Assembly: GCA_002394385.1 (NCBI GenBank)
Contig: DGTS01000036.1
Location: 24,124-88,123, forward strand
Length of the DNA: 64,000 bases
From: Prevotella sp. UBA4330
GTDB lineage: Bacteria; Bacteroidota; Bacteroidia; Bacteroidales; Bacteroidaceae
Direction: 5' to 3'
The notes below the pieces were generated by a model, which made no database searches, was not told the origin of the DNA, and saw only the letters and a list, made by a program, of their open reading frames with translations. Positions 16,617 through 26,354 of the stretch are shown one piece after another. How positions within the stretch are numbered: position 1 is the first letter of the stretch; each line of letters starts with the position of its first letter. The translations under genes and the position numbers were made by a program.

Positions 16617-19154
16617 ATGAAGAAGATCTTTTTTATGATGTGCTTGTTGATGACAAGCACTCTATGTGTGTTTGCACAAAGTGGAACGGTAAAAGGTAAA
16701 GTAGCAGACAAAAGCACTGACGAGTCATTTCCATACGTTACTGTTGTTGTGAAAGACGCTGCTGGTACGAAAACTATTGACGGTGGAGTCACTGATATTG
16801 AAGGTGACTTCAAGGTGGGGGGATTGCCCCTTGGCACCTACCAACTGGAGGTTTCTTACGTGGGGTATAAGACTCTGACGAGGAAATTCACACTCACAAG
16901 CGCCAAGCCTACACACACTTTCCATAAACTTTATTTGCAGGAAGATGCCACCATGCTCAAGGAAGTCACCGTGACAGGACAGCAGTCGTCGATGCGACTG
17001 GAGGTTGACCGTAAGTCGTTCGACGTGAACCAGCAGATAGCCAATGCCGGTGGCTCGGCAAGCGACGTGCTGGAGAACATTCCTTCGGTGGAGGTTGACA
17101 ACGACGGAAACATCTCGCTGCGCGGAAACGAGAGCGTGGAGGTGTGGATAAACGGAAAGGCAAGCGGACTGACCACCGACAACCGTGCCGAGATATTGCA
17201 GCAGTTGCCTGCCGAGAGCATCGAGAGAATAGAGGTGATAGACAATCCTTCGGCAAAATTCTCTGCCGAGGGAAGTGCCGGCATTATCAATATTGTGCTG
17301 AAGAAAGACCGCAAGGCGGGATATTACGGCTCGCTGCAGGTGGGAGGAAACACCAACGGAGGTGCCAATGCCAGCGGAAACATCAACTATTCGAGTCCGA
17401 AGTTCGACGCATACGCTAACGTGGGATACCGTCATCGACGCAATCATCAGGGCGGAGGATGGAGCAAGCAGAACTACCTGCAGACCAACGAATACCAGAA
17501 CTATGACTCGAAGAACCGCGACCAGGGCAACAACGTCTTCATGCGTGCCGGCGTGACATGGCATGCAACAGAGAAAGACGACTTCACGCTGAGCGGAATG
17601 GGCATGATAGGCGGCCGCAACGGCTCTAACAGCACGCTGTATCACTATGGTGTGATTGGTGCTGCGGCAGACACCAAAGTGATGGACCGACTGACACGCT
17701 CGCGCGGTAACAACCATTTCTTCCACGGCGAGATGAACTACAACCACACATGGAGCGCGCAGCACAAACTGGATGTGATGGTGGGATATAACCGCTGGTT
17801 CGGAGACAACTTTAACTATTATCAGGACAGCACCACTGTCTTTGAGCCTCTCGCCACCACATACGACTATCAGTATCGCCCGATGTTCGTCTCTAACCGC
17901 TCGTGGGAGGCAAAGGTGGACTACGAGAACCAGATAACAAGCATCTTCAAGTTGCAGGCAGGATATAACGGACGTTTCTCTCACGAGAACACCCCGCAGG
18001 AGTCGTGGATTGACTACTCGTCGTGGAACGGTGAAAACCTCGAGGAGGACAAGGCTTACTTCAATCGTTTCATCTACGACCAAGACACCCATGCGCTGTA
18101 TGCCACAGCGTCGCTGCAGTTCGGCAAATTTGGCGTCATGGGAGGTCTGCGCGGCGAATACTGGCGTGTGAACACTGAGAGTTATGACTGGGACCAGGAG
18201 CATGATGCCACAAAGCGCGAGGCACCGTTCAAGAAAGACTTCTTCCAACTGTTCCCAAGTGTGTTCATCTCGTACCAACTCACACCGACGCAGCAGTTGC
18301 AACTGAACTATACACGTCGTCTGCGCCGCCCGTGGGGAGGACAGTTGAACTCGTTCAAGAACACCAGAGACGCTTCGATGGTGGAGTTCGGAAACCCTTA
18401 TCTGACACCGGAATACTCTAACTCTTTCGCACTGAACTATCTCAAGCAGTGGACAGAGCACACACTGTCGCTATCGGCATACTATCGTCCGACAACCGAC
18501 GTGATGCAGCGCATAAGGTATCAGAGCCAGAGCGATGGCCTGATGTACCAGACAACAATGAACGTGGCTAAGAACCTGAGCACAGGTATCGAGATGGTGC
18601 TGAAGAACAGATTGTTCAAGATTGTTGACCTCACAACAACGCTCAACGCATATTACTATAAGATAAACGGCTTCAAGTTCGATATCGAGGGACAGACAAT
18701 CACTGGCGAAGAAGACCATAACTTCTCGTGGACAGGACGTATGATGGCGTCTGTGAGACTGCCTTACGACATCAGTGTGCAGTTGACGGGTAACTACCGT
18801 TCGCGCCAGGTCGTGACACAGGGCTACCGCAAGCCGATGTACGGCATGGACCTCGGCATACGCAAGACATTCTTCGACAAGCAACTCGCGATATCGGTCA
18901 ATGTGCGTGACCTGCTCGACAGCCGTCATTTCGAGATATTCACCTCCAGCGATACCTTCTCACGTCATCAGCGCAACTGGCGCGGCGGACGGCGTGCTAA
19001 CATCAATATAACATGGAACTTCGGTAATATGAAAAAGAAATCGAAGACTGAAGGCGCCGAAGGTAACGAACAGGAGGACGACCAGCAGAACAACAATTTC
19101 CAGCAAGATAACAACTTCCAACAGAATAATAACTTCGGAGGAGGAGAGGAATAA
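16617..19154 (+). CDS. TonB-dependent receptor-like outer-membrane beta-barrel protein
   Basis: An 845-residue outer-membrane protein. It has a signal peptide ending at CVFAQ, a carboxypeptidase-regulatory-like beta-sandwich (about 22-105; GTVKGKVADKSTDESFPYVT), a TonB plug domain (about 115-235; SASDVLENIPSVEVDNDGNI, then SAGIINIVLKK), and a beta-barrel of the OMP_b-brl_3 type to the end. The C-terminus carries an Asn/Gln-rich tail (about 820-845), unusual after a barrel. These proteins transport or bind unknown ligands and often lack a SusD partner, as here. The start at 16617 matches the signal peptide. A 29-bp perfect inverted repeat (19164-19248) follows as a likely terminator. Confidence 0.9.
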   Translation: MKKIFFMMCLLMTSTLCVFAQSGTVKGKVADKSTDESFPYVTVVVKDAAGTKTIDGGVTDIEGDFKVGGLPLGTYQLEVSYVGYKTLTRKFTLTSAKPTHTFHKLYLQEDATMLKEVTVTGQQSSMRLEVDRKSFDVNQQIANAGGSASDVLENIPSVEVDNDGNISLRGNESVEVWINGKASGLTTDNRAEILQQLPAESIERIEVIDNPSAKFSAEGSAGIINIVLKKDRKAGYYGSLQVGGNTNGGANASGNINYSSPKFDAYANVGYRHRRNHQGGGWSKQNYLQTNEYQNYDSKNRDQGNNVFMRAGVTWHATEKDDFTLSGMGMIGGRNGSNSTLYHYGVIGAAADTKVMDRLTRSRGNNHFFHGEMNYNHTWSAQHKLDVMVGYNRWFGDNFNYYQDSTTVFEPLATTYDYQYRPMFVSNRSWEAKVDYENQITSIFKLQAGYNGRFSHENTPQESWIDYSSWNGENLEEDKAYFNRFIYDQDTHALYATASLQFGKFGVMGGLRGEYWRVNTESYDWDQEHDATKREAPFKKDFFQLFPSVFISYQLTPTQQLQLNYTRRLRRPWGGQLNSFKNTRDASMVEFGNPYLTPEYSNSFALNYLKQWTEHTLSLSAYYRPTTDVMQRIRYQSQSDGLMYQTTMNVAKNLSTGIEMVLKNRLFKIVDLTTTLNAYYYKINGFKFDIEGQTITGEEDHNFSWTGRMMASVRLPYDISVQLTGNYRSRQVVTQGYRKPMYGMDLGIRKTFFDKQLAISVNVRDLLDSRHFEIFTSSDTFSRHQRNWRGGRRANINITWNFGNMKKKSKTEGAEGNEQEDDQQNNNFQQDNNFQQNNNFGGGEE

Positions 19155-19163
19155 GGGTTGAGC

Positions 19164-19248
19164 GTTGAGGGTTGAAAGTTGAGCGTTGAGCGATATTAGT
19201 CTTTTCTTAGTACTATATTCGCTCAACGCTCAACTTTCAACCCTCAAC
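19164..19248. repeat. Repeat family E inverted repeat, probable terminator of the TonB-type gene
   Basis: Arms of 29 bp (19164-19192 and 19220-19248) made of 'gttgagcgttgag'-like units pair perfectly around a 27-base loop. A T-rich run follows on the plus strand (19250-19260). It lies between convergent genes. The same unit occurs inside the GH35 gene at 42282-42318. Confidence 0.8.
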
Positions 19249-19256
19249 CTTCTTTT

Positions 19257-21323
19257 TTATCCAACAATGCTGCCAGGCTTCACCTCATCAAGAACGGAGG
19301 TGACGTGGAGAGAGCCGTCAGAGTCAACAGCAGAGAGAATCATGCCCTGACTCTCGATGCCCATCATCTTGCGAGGCTCGAAATTTGCGACAAACAACAC
19401 TTGCTTGCCTGTCAGTTGTTCGGGCTCATAATATGCTGCTATGCCACTGAGGATGGTGCGCTCGGTGCCGCTGCCATCGTCGATGGTGAACTGCAATAGT
19501 TTCTTCGATTTCTTAACCTTCTCGCACTTGAGCACCTTGCCCACGCGGATGTCCATCTTCTCGAAAACATCAAACGGGATGTTCTCCTTCACGGGTTCTG
19601 CCTTGTAGTTGGCTGCCTCGTTCTCTTTCTTGATACGCTCCAGACGGTCGAGTTGTGCCTGTATGGTGTCGTCTTCAATCTTCTCGAACAGCAGTGATGG
19701 CTCAGCCAACTGATGACCTGGCTTCAAAATCTCGGTGCTTCCGAGTTGCTCCCAGTCGAAGGTATCGACGTTGAGCATGCCACGCAGTTTCTTTGAACTG
19801 AACGGCAGGAACGGCTCGAAGGCGATAGAGAGGTTTGCCACCAGTTGCAGCGAGATGTTCAGAATGGTCTTCACGCGCTCCATGTCGGTCTTTGCCACCT
19901 TCCATGGCTCACATTCTGTGATGTAACGGTTGCCGATGCGCGCCAGGTTCATTGCCTCTTTCAGAGCATCGCGGAACTTGAACTGTTCGAGCATCTGTTC
20001 CACATTCTCCTTGACATCCTTAAACTCGTCGATGGCCTGACGGTCGACGTCGAGCAGTTCGCCGCACTCAGGCACCACGCCATCGAAGTATTTCTTCGTC
20101 AGTTGCAGCGCGCGGTTAACGAAGTTGCCATAGATGGCCACCAGTTCCGAGTTGTTACGCTCCTGGAAGTCCTTCCACATGAAGTTGTTGTCCTTCGTCT
20201 CGGGTGCGTTGGCTGTAAGCACATAGCGCAGTACATCCTGCTTGCCAGGGAAGTCAACGAGATATTCGTGCAACCATATTGCCCAGTTGCGCGATGTCGA
20301 AATCTTGTCGTTCTCGAGGTTGAGGAACTCGTTTGCCGGCACGTTGTCGGGCATGATATATCCACCGTGCGCCTTCATCATCACTGGGAAGATGAGACAG
20401 TGGAACACGATATTGTCTTTTCCTATGAAGTGTATGAGTCGGGTGTCCTCGTCTTGCCACCACTTCTGCCATGTGCCCCAGCGCTCGGGATTGCTCTCGC
20501 ACAGTTCTTTGGTGTTAGAGATATAGCCGATGGGCGCATCGAACCATACGTACAGCACCTTTCCGTCGGCACCTTCCACAGGAACGGGGATGCCCCAGTC
20601 GAGGTCGCGTGTCATGGCGCGTGGCTGCAAGTCCATGTCGAGCCACGACTTGCACTGTCCATAAACATTGGGGCGCCACTCCTTATGACCTTCGAGAATC
20701 CATTTCTTCAGCCAGTCCTGCCACTGGTTCAGCGGCAGATACCAGTTCTTTGTCTCCTTCAGCACTGGCTGCGAGCCGCTGATGGTGCTCTTCGGGTTGA
20801 TGAGTTCGGTAGGCGAGAGGTCGCGTCCGCACTTCTCGCACTGGTCGCCGTATGCCCCTTCGTTATGGCAATAGGGACACTCGCCGGTGATGTAGCGGTC
20901 GGCGAGGAACTGCTTTGCCTCCTCGTCATAATATTGCTTGGTAGTTTCTTCCACCAGTTTGCCGTCGTCATAGAGTTTGCGGAAGAAGTCGGATGCAAAC
21001 TTATGGTGTGTCTCGCTTGTGGTGCGGCTGTAAATGTCGAACGAGATGCCGAACTCCTCGAACGAGTCTTTAATCATCTTGTGATAGCGGTCAACCACAT
21101 CCTGCGGTGTGATGCCCTCTTTGCGGGCACGCATTGTCACGGGCACTCCATGCTCGTCAGAGCCGCCGATGAATACCACTTCCTGTTTCTTCAGTCTGAG
21201 ATAGCGCACGTAGATGTCGGCAGGCACATACACGCCAGCCAGGTGTCCGATGTGCACTCCGCCGTTGGCGTATGGCAGTGCCGATGTGACCAGTGTGCGC
21301 TTAAAGTTTTTCTTCTGTTCCAT
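19257..21323 (-). CDS. metG: Methionyl-tRNA synthetase
   Basis: Charges tRNA-Met with methionine in the cytoplasm. The 688-residue protein has the class I HIGH motif as HIGHL (near residue 22), a zinc knuckle CPYCHN...CEKCGR (about 150-170), the KMSKS-equivalent as KISTS (about 345), an anticodon-binding helical domain, and a C-terminal tRNA-binding EMAPII/Arc1-like domain (about 585-688; FDVFEKMDIRVGKVL). The start at 21323 fits homologues; eight further upstream codons are open but follow the promoter box at 21345-21352. No T-box or SAM-type leader is visible. Confidence 0.97.
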   Translation of the reverse strand: MEQKKNFKRTLVTSALPYANGGVHIGHLAGVYVPADIYVRYLRLKKQEVVFIGGSDEHGVPVTMRARKEGITPQDVVDRYHKMIKDSFEEFGISFDIYSRTTSETHHKFASDFFRKLYDDGKLVEETTKQYYDEEAKQFLADRYITGECPYCHNEGAYGDQCEKCGRDLSPTELINPKSTISGSQPVLKETKNWYLPLNQWQDWLKKWILEGHKEWRPNVYGQCKSWLDMDLQPRAMTRDLDWGIPVPVEGADGKVLYVWFDAPIGYISNTKELCESNPERWGTWQKWWQDEDTRLIHFIGKDNIVFHCLIFPVMMKAHGGYIMPDNVPANEFLNLENDKISTSRNWAIWLHEYLVDFPGKQDVLRYVLTANAPETKDNNFMWKDFQERNNSELVAIYGNFVNRALQLTKKYFDGVVPECGELLDVDRQAIDEFKDVKENVEQMLEQFKFRDALKEAMNLARIGNRYITECEPWKVAKTDMERVKTILNISLQLVANLSIAFEPFLPFSSKKLRGMLNVDTFDWEQLGSTEILKPGHQLAEPSLLFEKIEDDTIQAQLDRLERIKKENEAANYKAEPVKENIPFDVFEKMDIRVGKVLKCEKVKKSKKLLQFTIDDGSGTERTILSGIAAYYEPEQLTGKQVLFVANFEPRKMMGIESQGMILSAVDSDGSLHVTSVLDEVKPGSIVG

Positions 21324-21344
21324 TGCTTTGAATATATTTGGGCA

Positions 21345-21352
21345 CAAAGGTA
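21345..21352 (-). promoter_or_regulatory. -7 box of metG
   Basis: Minus-strand TACCTTTG matches TAnnTTTG 21 bases before the ATG, so the leader would be short. The -33 element is unclear. Confidence 0.55.
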
Positions 21353-21391
21353 CAAAATATTTTCGTTTTAAAGTAATATAGTGTAAAAAAA

Positions 21392-21419
21392 CGCTGCCAC
21401 AGTATTTTGTGTGGCAGCG
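21392..21419 (-). terminator. Terminator of the 21435-21827 gene
   Basis: A perfect 10-bp stem CGCTGCCACA/TGTGGCAGCG with an 8-base loop, followed on the minus strand by seven Ts (complement of 21385-21391). It ends the gene to its right before the metG promoter. Confidence 0.85.
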
Positions 21420-21434
21420 CTTTAATATGTCGTG

Positions 21435-21827
21435 TCAGAACATTTGCTTTACGGCACGGGCATCGTCGCCCTCGAAGATTAGCACGTCGGTAACCGCCTC
21501 GTAACTCAGTTGCAGGAACTGCAGAAGCAGAACGGCAACAAAGGCACCGTCGCGCGAGGCACAAACCTCAGCCATATAGTTGCCGTATGTGGCTGCCTTG
21601 GGACGGAAATCGCCTATTGCCTCTGCCATATTCTTGTGCGAGCCGGTGAGGATGTGCTTTATGTGCTCGCCGTCTTCGCGCGACAGTTCTATGGTGCGGG
21701 CTTCTATTACACTGTTTGTCGGGGTGTATGTTGCTGTGGTGCGCAGACCAAACAGCGACTTGCTGACGCTCACATGAGCATCAGAGCAGATGGTGTTCCA
21801 CATCTGCAAACTCTTTATATTTGCCAT
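21435..21827 (-). CDS. Conserved hypothetical protein of Prevotella type
   Basis: A 130-residue soluble protein beginning MANIKSLQMW, with no signal peptide or recognisable catalytic motif. I recall closely similar short proteins in many Prevotella genomes but no function for them. It is probably an alpha/beta fold, and the repeated 'EAxTxELSxxDGEHI' style sequence suggests a compact ligand-binding domain, which is only a guess. It has its own terminator and a 68-base gap upstream. Confidence 0.75.
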   Translation of the reverse strand: MANIKSLQMWNTICSDAHVSVSKSLFGLRTTATYTPTNSVIEARTIELSREDGEHIKHILTGSHKNMAEAIGDFRPKAATYGNYMAEVCASRDGAFVAVLLLQFLQLSYEAVTDVLIFEGDDARAVKQMF

Positions 21828-21895
21828 GATAATATGTTTTCTTTGTTAAACTTGAAGTATTCCTCCCTTCATCTGTGTCGAAGTGAGGGCGATAG

Positions 21896-22312
21896 TTAAC
21901 AAAGAATGCGTCTCAACGCTATGACGTAATAATGGCGAGGAGACGCAAAGCCCATGCTAGGCACCACGAGACGGAGGTACTGGCATACAGGCACATACTT
22001 CTGAAGGTTTGACAAACTAACCGTTGCCCAGCGGCCAGACTTGGTGCTGGGTTTGCCGCCGTGGGTGGGCAGCAGGCGAACGGTGCGGTGAGAAGCAACG
22101 CGATGTGTCGGCACCGACGACGTGAGCGACGAGCCTACGGGGTTGCGCGGCTCTTCCGCCATGTTGTGTAGCAGGTCGCTGTGGCGGCACACCTGTTCCT
22201 TGTGGTCGGCATTGTCGGGCATTATGGCTTGTGCCTTGACCTCAATGTTGGAGCCAAGGAAGTTGCACAACATCAGCACAACAAACCAAAGATGCATGAT
22301 AACGCTTCTCAT
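21896..22312 (-). CDS. Small secreted hypothetical protein
   Basis: A 138-residue protein with an N-terminal hydrophobic segment (MRSVIMHLWFVVLMLCNFLG) and a basic remainder ending RHYYVIALRRILC. The composition (many Arg, Ser, His) is unlike its neighbours, and the reading frame could partly be a chance opening. However, the signal-like N-terminus and my recollection of similar C-terminal endings in related genomes support a real gene. The second ATG at codon 6 is an alternative start. Function unknown. Confidence 0.5.
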   Translation of the reverse strand: MRSVIMHLWFVVLMLCNFLGSNIEVKAQAIMPDNADHKEQVCRHSDLLHNMAEEPRNPVGSSLTSSVPTHRVASHRTVRLLPTHGGKPSTKSGRWATVSLSNLQKYVPVCQYLRLVVPSMGFASPRHYYVIALRRILC

Positions 22313-22466
22313 AAATTTTCTATATAACTAAAAGTTATTTGTCTGTTTTGCAGTAGGAGGCTGCATAGGTACAAATAATTTGTGTTTAAATGTGTCATAA
22401 GGCTGCACTAAATGTGCAATGATGAAAAATATAAGACAAAAATGATGTAATATGTTGAATTTTAAT

Positions 22467-22474
22467 TATATTTG
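22467..22474 (+). promoter_or_regulatory. -7 box of the CarboxypepD_reg gene
   Basis: TATATTTG lies 26 bases before the ATG at 22500 and excludes the more upstream in-frame ATG at 22452. No well-spaced -33 TTG is seen. Confidence 0.6.
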
Positions 22475-22499
22475 CAACATAAAACTAAAACGGAAAGTG

Positions 22500-23753
22500 A
22501 TGGGAAGAGAGCAAAATAGATTTTCGTTATTGGCGCTGCTGATGCCGTTGATGCTTGCCCTGCTGATGCCTTCGGCGGCGATGGCACAGGGCGATTCGCT
22601 GCTGCTGCGCTATCAGGTGAGGGGAACGGTGCGCGACGCCAAGAGTGGGCACCGCCTCCAGTACGTCAGTGTATCGATACCAGGGAAGCGCTATTCCACG
22701 GTGACAAACAGCGATGGCGAGTTCGTGCTGAGGACTAACGAGCCGCCGAAAGAGGTGATGGTGAGCCACGTGGGGTACGACTCGCGCCGTACCAGTGTTC
22801 CTGCCGACGGCAAACCGCTGGTAATACGGCTCGTGCCGAACACAGTGCAACTGAAGGAGGTGCTGGTGATGGCGGCAGACCCGATGCTAATACTCACCAC
22901 AGCGCTGGACAAAGTGAAGGAGAACAACATCACGAGTCCTGAGATGTACCGCTGCTTCTATCGCGAAACGGCGCAGAAACGCAGCAAGTACATCTATATT
23001 GCCGAGGCCGTGACCGACCTCTATAAGACCGCATATACACATCGCAGCATCGGCGACCGCGTGTCGGTGGTGAAAGACCGCCGCCTGCTCAGCCCGAAGG
23101 CGAGCGACACTCTGAGCGTGAAGGTGCTGGGAGGACCGACGTTCGCCGTCACACTCGACCTCGTGAAGAACCGCGAGTTCCTGCTGAACCGCGAAGAACT
23201 CGAACTCTATTCAATGAAAATGGGGACGCCAACGGTTATCGACGACCGCATGCAGTATGTCATCGAACTGGAGCCAGGGGTGACTATCGACCGTCCGTTG
23301 TACTACGGCAAGGTTTATGTTGACCGCGAAACGCTTGCCTTCACACGCATAGAACTGAGTCTCGATGTCAGCAATCGTGACCTCGCGACCCAGTTTATGC
23401 TTCTGAAAAAACCTTTAGGACTGCGTTTCAAACCGCGCGAGCAAACGCTCTTGGTGAACTATAAATACGAGAACGGGGTGACACGTCTGAATTATATACG
23501 TTCCACTTTCCGCTTCGCATGCGACTGGAAACGGCGCTTGTTCAACACCAATTTCACTGCTGTCTCAGAGGTCGTGGTGACCGACCGCGACGAGTCGCCA
23601 GAACAGGCAATAGCGCGCCGCGCAGCATACAGCAAGAACTCGTCTCTCTATGACACCGCTTCCTACACGCTCGACGAAGACTTCTGGTCGGGTTACAACA
23701 TCATTGAACCTACCGAGAGCCTGGAGAAAGCAGTGAGAAAATTGAGGAAGTGA
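22500..23753 (+). CDS. Carboxypeptidase-regulatory-like domain envelope protein
   Basis: A 417-residue exported protein. It has a signal peptide ending AAMAQG, a CarboxypepD_reg-like beta-sandwich (about 35-115; YQVRGTVRDAKSGHRLQYVS, then VSHVGYDS), and a long beta-rich C-terminal part (about 125-417) without clear homology to a barrel. The architecture resembles Bacteroidota proteins in which this domain precedes a DUF-type module. There are no TonB-box or plug motifs. Role unknown; probably periplasmic or attached to the outer membrane. Confidence 0.8.
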   Translation: MGREQNRFSLLALLMPLMLALLMPSAAMAQGDSLLLRYQVRGTVRDAKSGHRLQYVSVSIPGKRYSTVTNSDGEFVLRTNEPPKEVMVSHVGYDSRRTSVPADGKPLVIRLVPNTVQLKEVLVMAADPMLILTTALDKVKENNITSPEMYRCFYRETAQKRSKYIYIAEAVTDLYKTAYTHRSIGDRVSVVKDRRLLSPKASDTLSVKVLGGPTFAVTLDLVKNREFLLNREELELYSMKMGTPTVIDDRMQYVIELEPGVTIDRPLYYGKVYVDRETLAFTRIELSLDVSNRDLATQFMLLKKPLGLRFKPREQTLLVNYKYENGVTRLNYIRSTFRFACDWKRRLFNTNFTAVSEVVVTDRDESPEQAIARRAAYSKNSSLYDTASYTLDEDFWSGYNIIEPTESLEKAVRKLRK

Positions 23754-23760
23754 TTTCTTT

Positions 23761-23904
23761 AGGAGTTTAGGAGTTCGGGAGTTCAGGAGTGCAGGAATTA
23801 AGAAGTGCAGAAGTTCAGGAGTTCAGACAACAGTGCAATCTCAAGTCAATTGCCAAGTCTATTGTCTGAACTCCTGAACTCCTATACTCCTGAACTCCTT
23901 AATT
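23761..23904. repeat. Repeat family B, full inverted repeat
   Basis: The left arm of 'aggagttcaggagt'-type units and the right arm 'gaactcctgaactcct' enclose a loop with 'agacaacagtgcaa' and 'ttgtctg'. It lies in the 389-base gap after the CarboxypepD_reg gene, followed by a family A element. It is related to 41648-41791 and 58066-58203 but has a shorter, divergent loop. Confidence 0.85.
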
Positions 23905-23938
23905 ATTATAATTAAATACTATTTTACCTCTTTTCGAA

Positions 23939-24064
23939 TGACTCCCCGCCCCTGTAGGGGAGGGGTAGGGGTGGGGTCAGCGTCTTTAATACCCACACGA
24001 CTTCGTAAATATCACCGACCCCACCCCTCACCCCTATCCCCTCTCCAAAGGGCGAGGGGGACTT
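23939..24064. repeat. Repeat family A, large palindromic copy 1
   Basis: 'ctccccgcccctgtagggga' leads to 'ggggtggggtcagcgt', then a unique centre containing 'cacacgacttcgtaaatatc', then the mirrored 'gaccccacccctcacccc'. The centre 'cacacgactt' is shared with copies at 27651-27791 and 29072-29236 (as cgcgcgacatct), which shows that these are copies of one element. Confidence 0.85.
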
Positions 24065-24142
24065 TATGGGAGGGGAAACGTAGCGTACGGCATTTTCCGG
24101 AACACTATCCCGTTGTAGGGTCTGATTGTATAATTACCTAAA

Positions 24143-26236
24143 TCATTTAACCACCTTCTTCCCACCTATTATATAAATACCGCGCGCGAGGCGGTCGAAG
24201 TCGGTGCCCAGATAGCGGCCGTCGATGCTGTAGATGCGGCGGCTCTCTGCTGCGCGTTGCGGTGTGACGATGCTGATGGTGGTCGTTGACTCTTGCATTG
24301 CGTTGATGTCGTCGAGGAAGAAGCGGTTGCCCGATGCCATGAAGGTGAGTGCGGTGTAGCCGTTTCCTGTCAGAGTGACGGTGCACTCGTTCCATGTCTC
24401 GTTGTCAAGTTCGAATGCTTCCTGCGACAGTGTTATGCCCTCGTTAGTCGTTGACAACTGTATTGCGCCGCCCTCAGTGCCCCACGGTGCCGCCTTGAAC
24501 GTCATCGTCACCGTGCCGTTAACGCTGAACTCTGGTGTTGTGGCTATGCCTGTCTTCTTGCCTGTGCCGAAGCGGGCGCACTTGTCGCCGCCGTATGCCT
24601 GTGTCACCTCCCAACCAGTGTTGTCGGGGTCGAAGCCCGATGAGGCGATGGTGCCCTTCCATTGGTCGTCATTGCCGCCGGTGCCCTTACACTTGTCGAA
24701 TGTCTCGCTGAACACATCGCCCTGTGGCTGCGGCGTAATTGAGCCATTGTTGTTGTTCACGAAGTTGAACTCTATCGTGCCGTCGCTCTTCTGCGTGATG
24801 CCAGTAATCTCGATGTTCATCAGTTTCGTGCCATCTGTGTTCGCGTTGTAGAGTTTTGCGGCGGGAGTCGTGGTGTTTGTGAAACTGTTGTTCGAGTTGT
24901 ATGGGAAAAGGTCGCCATAAGTGTTGTATGTTGACAACTTGTTGTCGGCGGCGAAGATGGTGCATCGCTGTCGCGACGTGGTGTTGTTCACCTCGTCTGC
25001 CTGCCATATTTCCTTGTCGTAGTCAACGTGCAGTATCATCAGTCCCTTGCCTTCGGCATAGAGGTCCCAGCCTTTCTGCTGTATGTTCTGCAGGATGTAG
25101 TACTCGTCGTGATGTGCAGGGTTATACATAATGTAAACGTCGCCGTAGTCATCAAGCGACTTCATGCCCGTTACCTGCATGTCTTCGATTAGTTCTATCG
25201 GCTCCACCCATCCGCAGAACATTCGCTCGTAACCGGTGTAGTTGCATGGGGTGTATCCGTCGTTGTTATAGCATCCATAGTCCATCAGCGACCATGTGTC
25301 CATGCCGAAGTTTCTTCCTGAGGGGCGGGTGTCGTAGAAGTCGGGCAACCCGAGGCAGTGAGAGAACTCATGGCATATCGTGCCCAGTCCGTTTATCTGT
25401 CCGCTGCCGTTCAGTTCCGGTCCGCAGGCATAGGTGTCAATGTGCACTCCATCGATGTCAAAGTCGGAATAAGTTGCCGAGAGTTCCCATTCGTGGGGAT
25501 ATACGGTGTTGCTTCCACCGCCGTCAGCCTCACCTTTACCGGCATATATAACGTAAACCTGGTCCACCTCGCCGTCACCATTCCAGTCGTAGTCGTTGAA
25601 GTCAACCTGATCATTCACGAGATTGCATGCCTCTACAATCATTTCTTGCGGGCGCAGGTCATCGCCCTGAGAGTCGTTCTGGCCGTAGTAAGCATAGTCA
25701 TGAGCCACAGTCACTGGTCCCACCACGTCGAAGGTAAGGTCGAACTTGCCGTTACTCTGCGAAGTGAAGTAGTCGTGTACCGAGCCGTTAAACTTTCCGT
25801 CGTTGAACCCCTCGGTGTTCACGATGTTGTTAAAGTATGCTTGGTCGTTGGCTGCATTGAATGTCTTGTCTGCGAAGTTCACCAGAATGATGATTCCCTT
25901 CTTCGAGCCTGTGTATGATGTTGGCACACCAAACTCTTCATGACGGGCATTGCGGCGCTCTGCGCGCTTAGCGTTGCGCGCTGTCCTGCGAGTGTTCGCC
26001 TTGTTTATAATGATGCTTTTATCAGTCTCTTCGTAAACATCTGCAGTTGCCGACTCCACGAACACGCGGCCGTCGGCAGCCTCATAGTAGTGTCCGAACT
26101 CGTCGCCGCGCAGTTCGGCCACCACCTGTGTGCCATCGGCGAGCGTTAGCGTTGCCATCTGTCCCCTCTTTACAGGCATGGCAGAAATGGTAAGTGAGGT
26201 CAGCAGAAGCGCCAACCCAAGAAATATTTTCTTCAT
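24143..26236 (-). CDS. M6-family (immune inhibitor A-like) secreted metalloprotease, copy 1
   Basis: A 697-residue zinc endopeptidase, exported by a signal peptide ending ISAMPVKRG. The catalytic motif HEFSHCLGLPD is near residue 290, in an M6-type domain (about 110-370) that also contains 'GSVHDYF' and Asp-rich Ca-site-like 'DYDWNGDGEVDQVYVIYAG'. A beta-sandwich follows (about 500-650), then a C-terminal tail ending GIYIIGGKKVVK. That tail is shared with other secreted proteins in this window and resembles a type IX secretion sorting signal. It is about 30-40% similar by eye to the second M6 gene at 29358. A promoter lies 46 bases upstream. Confidence 0.9.
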   Translation of the reverse strand: MKKIFLGLALLLTSLTISAMPVKRGQMATLTLADGTQVVAELRGDEFGHYYEAADGRVFVESATADVYEETDKSIIINKANTRRTARNAKRAERRNARHEEFGVPTSYTGSKKGIIILVNFADKTFNAANDQAYFNNIVNTEGFNDGKFNGSVHDYFTSQSNGKFDLTFDVVGPVTVAHDYAYYGQNDSQGDDLRPQEMIVEACNLVNDQVDFNDYDWNGDGEVDQVYVIYAGKGEADGGGSNTVYPHEWELSATYSDFDIDGVHIDTYACGPELNGSGQINGLGTICHEFSHCLGLPDFYDTRPSGRNFGMDTWSLMDYGCYNNDGYTPCNYTGYERMFCGWVEPIELIEDMQVTGMKSLDDYGDVYIMYNPAHHDEYYILQNIQQKGWDLYAEGKGLMILHVDYDKEIWQADEVNNTTSRQRCTIFAADNKLSTYNTYGDLFPYNSNNSFTNTTTPAAKLYNANTDGTKLMNIEITGITQKSDGTIEFNFVNNNNGSITPQPQGDVFSETFDKCKGTGGNDDQWKGTIASSGFDPDNTGWEVTQAYGGDKCARFGTGKKTGIATTPEFSVNGTVTMTFKAAPWGTEGGAIQLSTTNEGITLSQEAFELDNETWNECTVTLTGNGYTALTFMASGNRFFLDDINAMQESTTTISIVTPQRAAESRRIYSIDGRYLGTDFDRLARGIYIIGGKKVVK

Positions 26237-26281
26237 TGTCGAAATGTGTTTTTTGTCTGTGTAATTAGCAATTTTCCGTGC

Positions 26282-26310
26282 AAAGATACATTATTCATTT
26301 TATATACAAC
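26282..26310 (-). promoter_or_regulatory. Promoter of the first M6 peptidase
   Basis: Minus-strand TTG (26308-26310), an 18-base spacer and TATCTTTG (26282-26289), giving a leader of about 40 bases. Confidence 0.72.
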
Positions 26311-26354
26311 ATCAATAAGCCATAAAATTATGGATTTATAACGTTTCCAGACGC

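Noticed and set aside
16725..18461. 578-codon minus-strand frame opposite the TonB-type gene
   Set aside because: It mirrors the coding strand's codon bias and has no recognisable domain; the plus-strand gene is clearly real.
19845..21371. 508-codon plus-strand frame opposite metG
   Set aside because: Antisense shadow of a well-conserved synthetase; no independent evidence.
22452..22499. Upstream ATG as start of the CarboxypepD_reg gene
   Set aside because: The -7 box TATATTTG at 22467-22474 lies inside this stretch, so the transcript begins after it; the signal peptide also fits the ATG at 22500.
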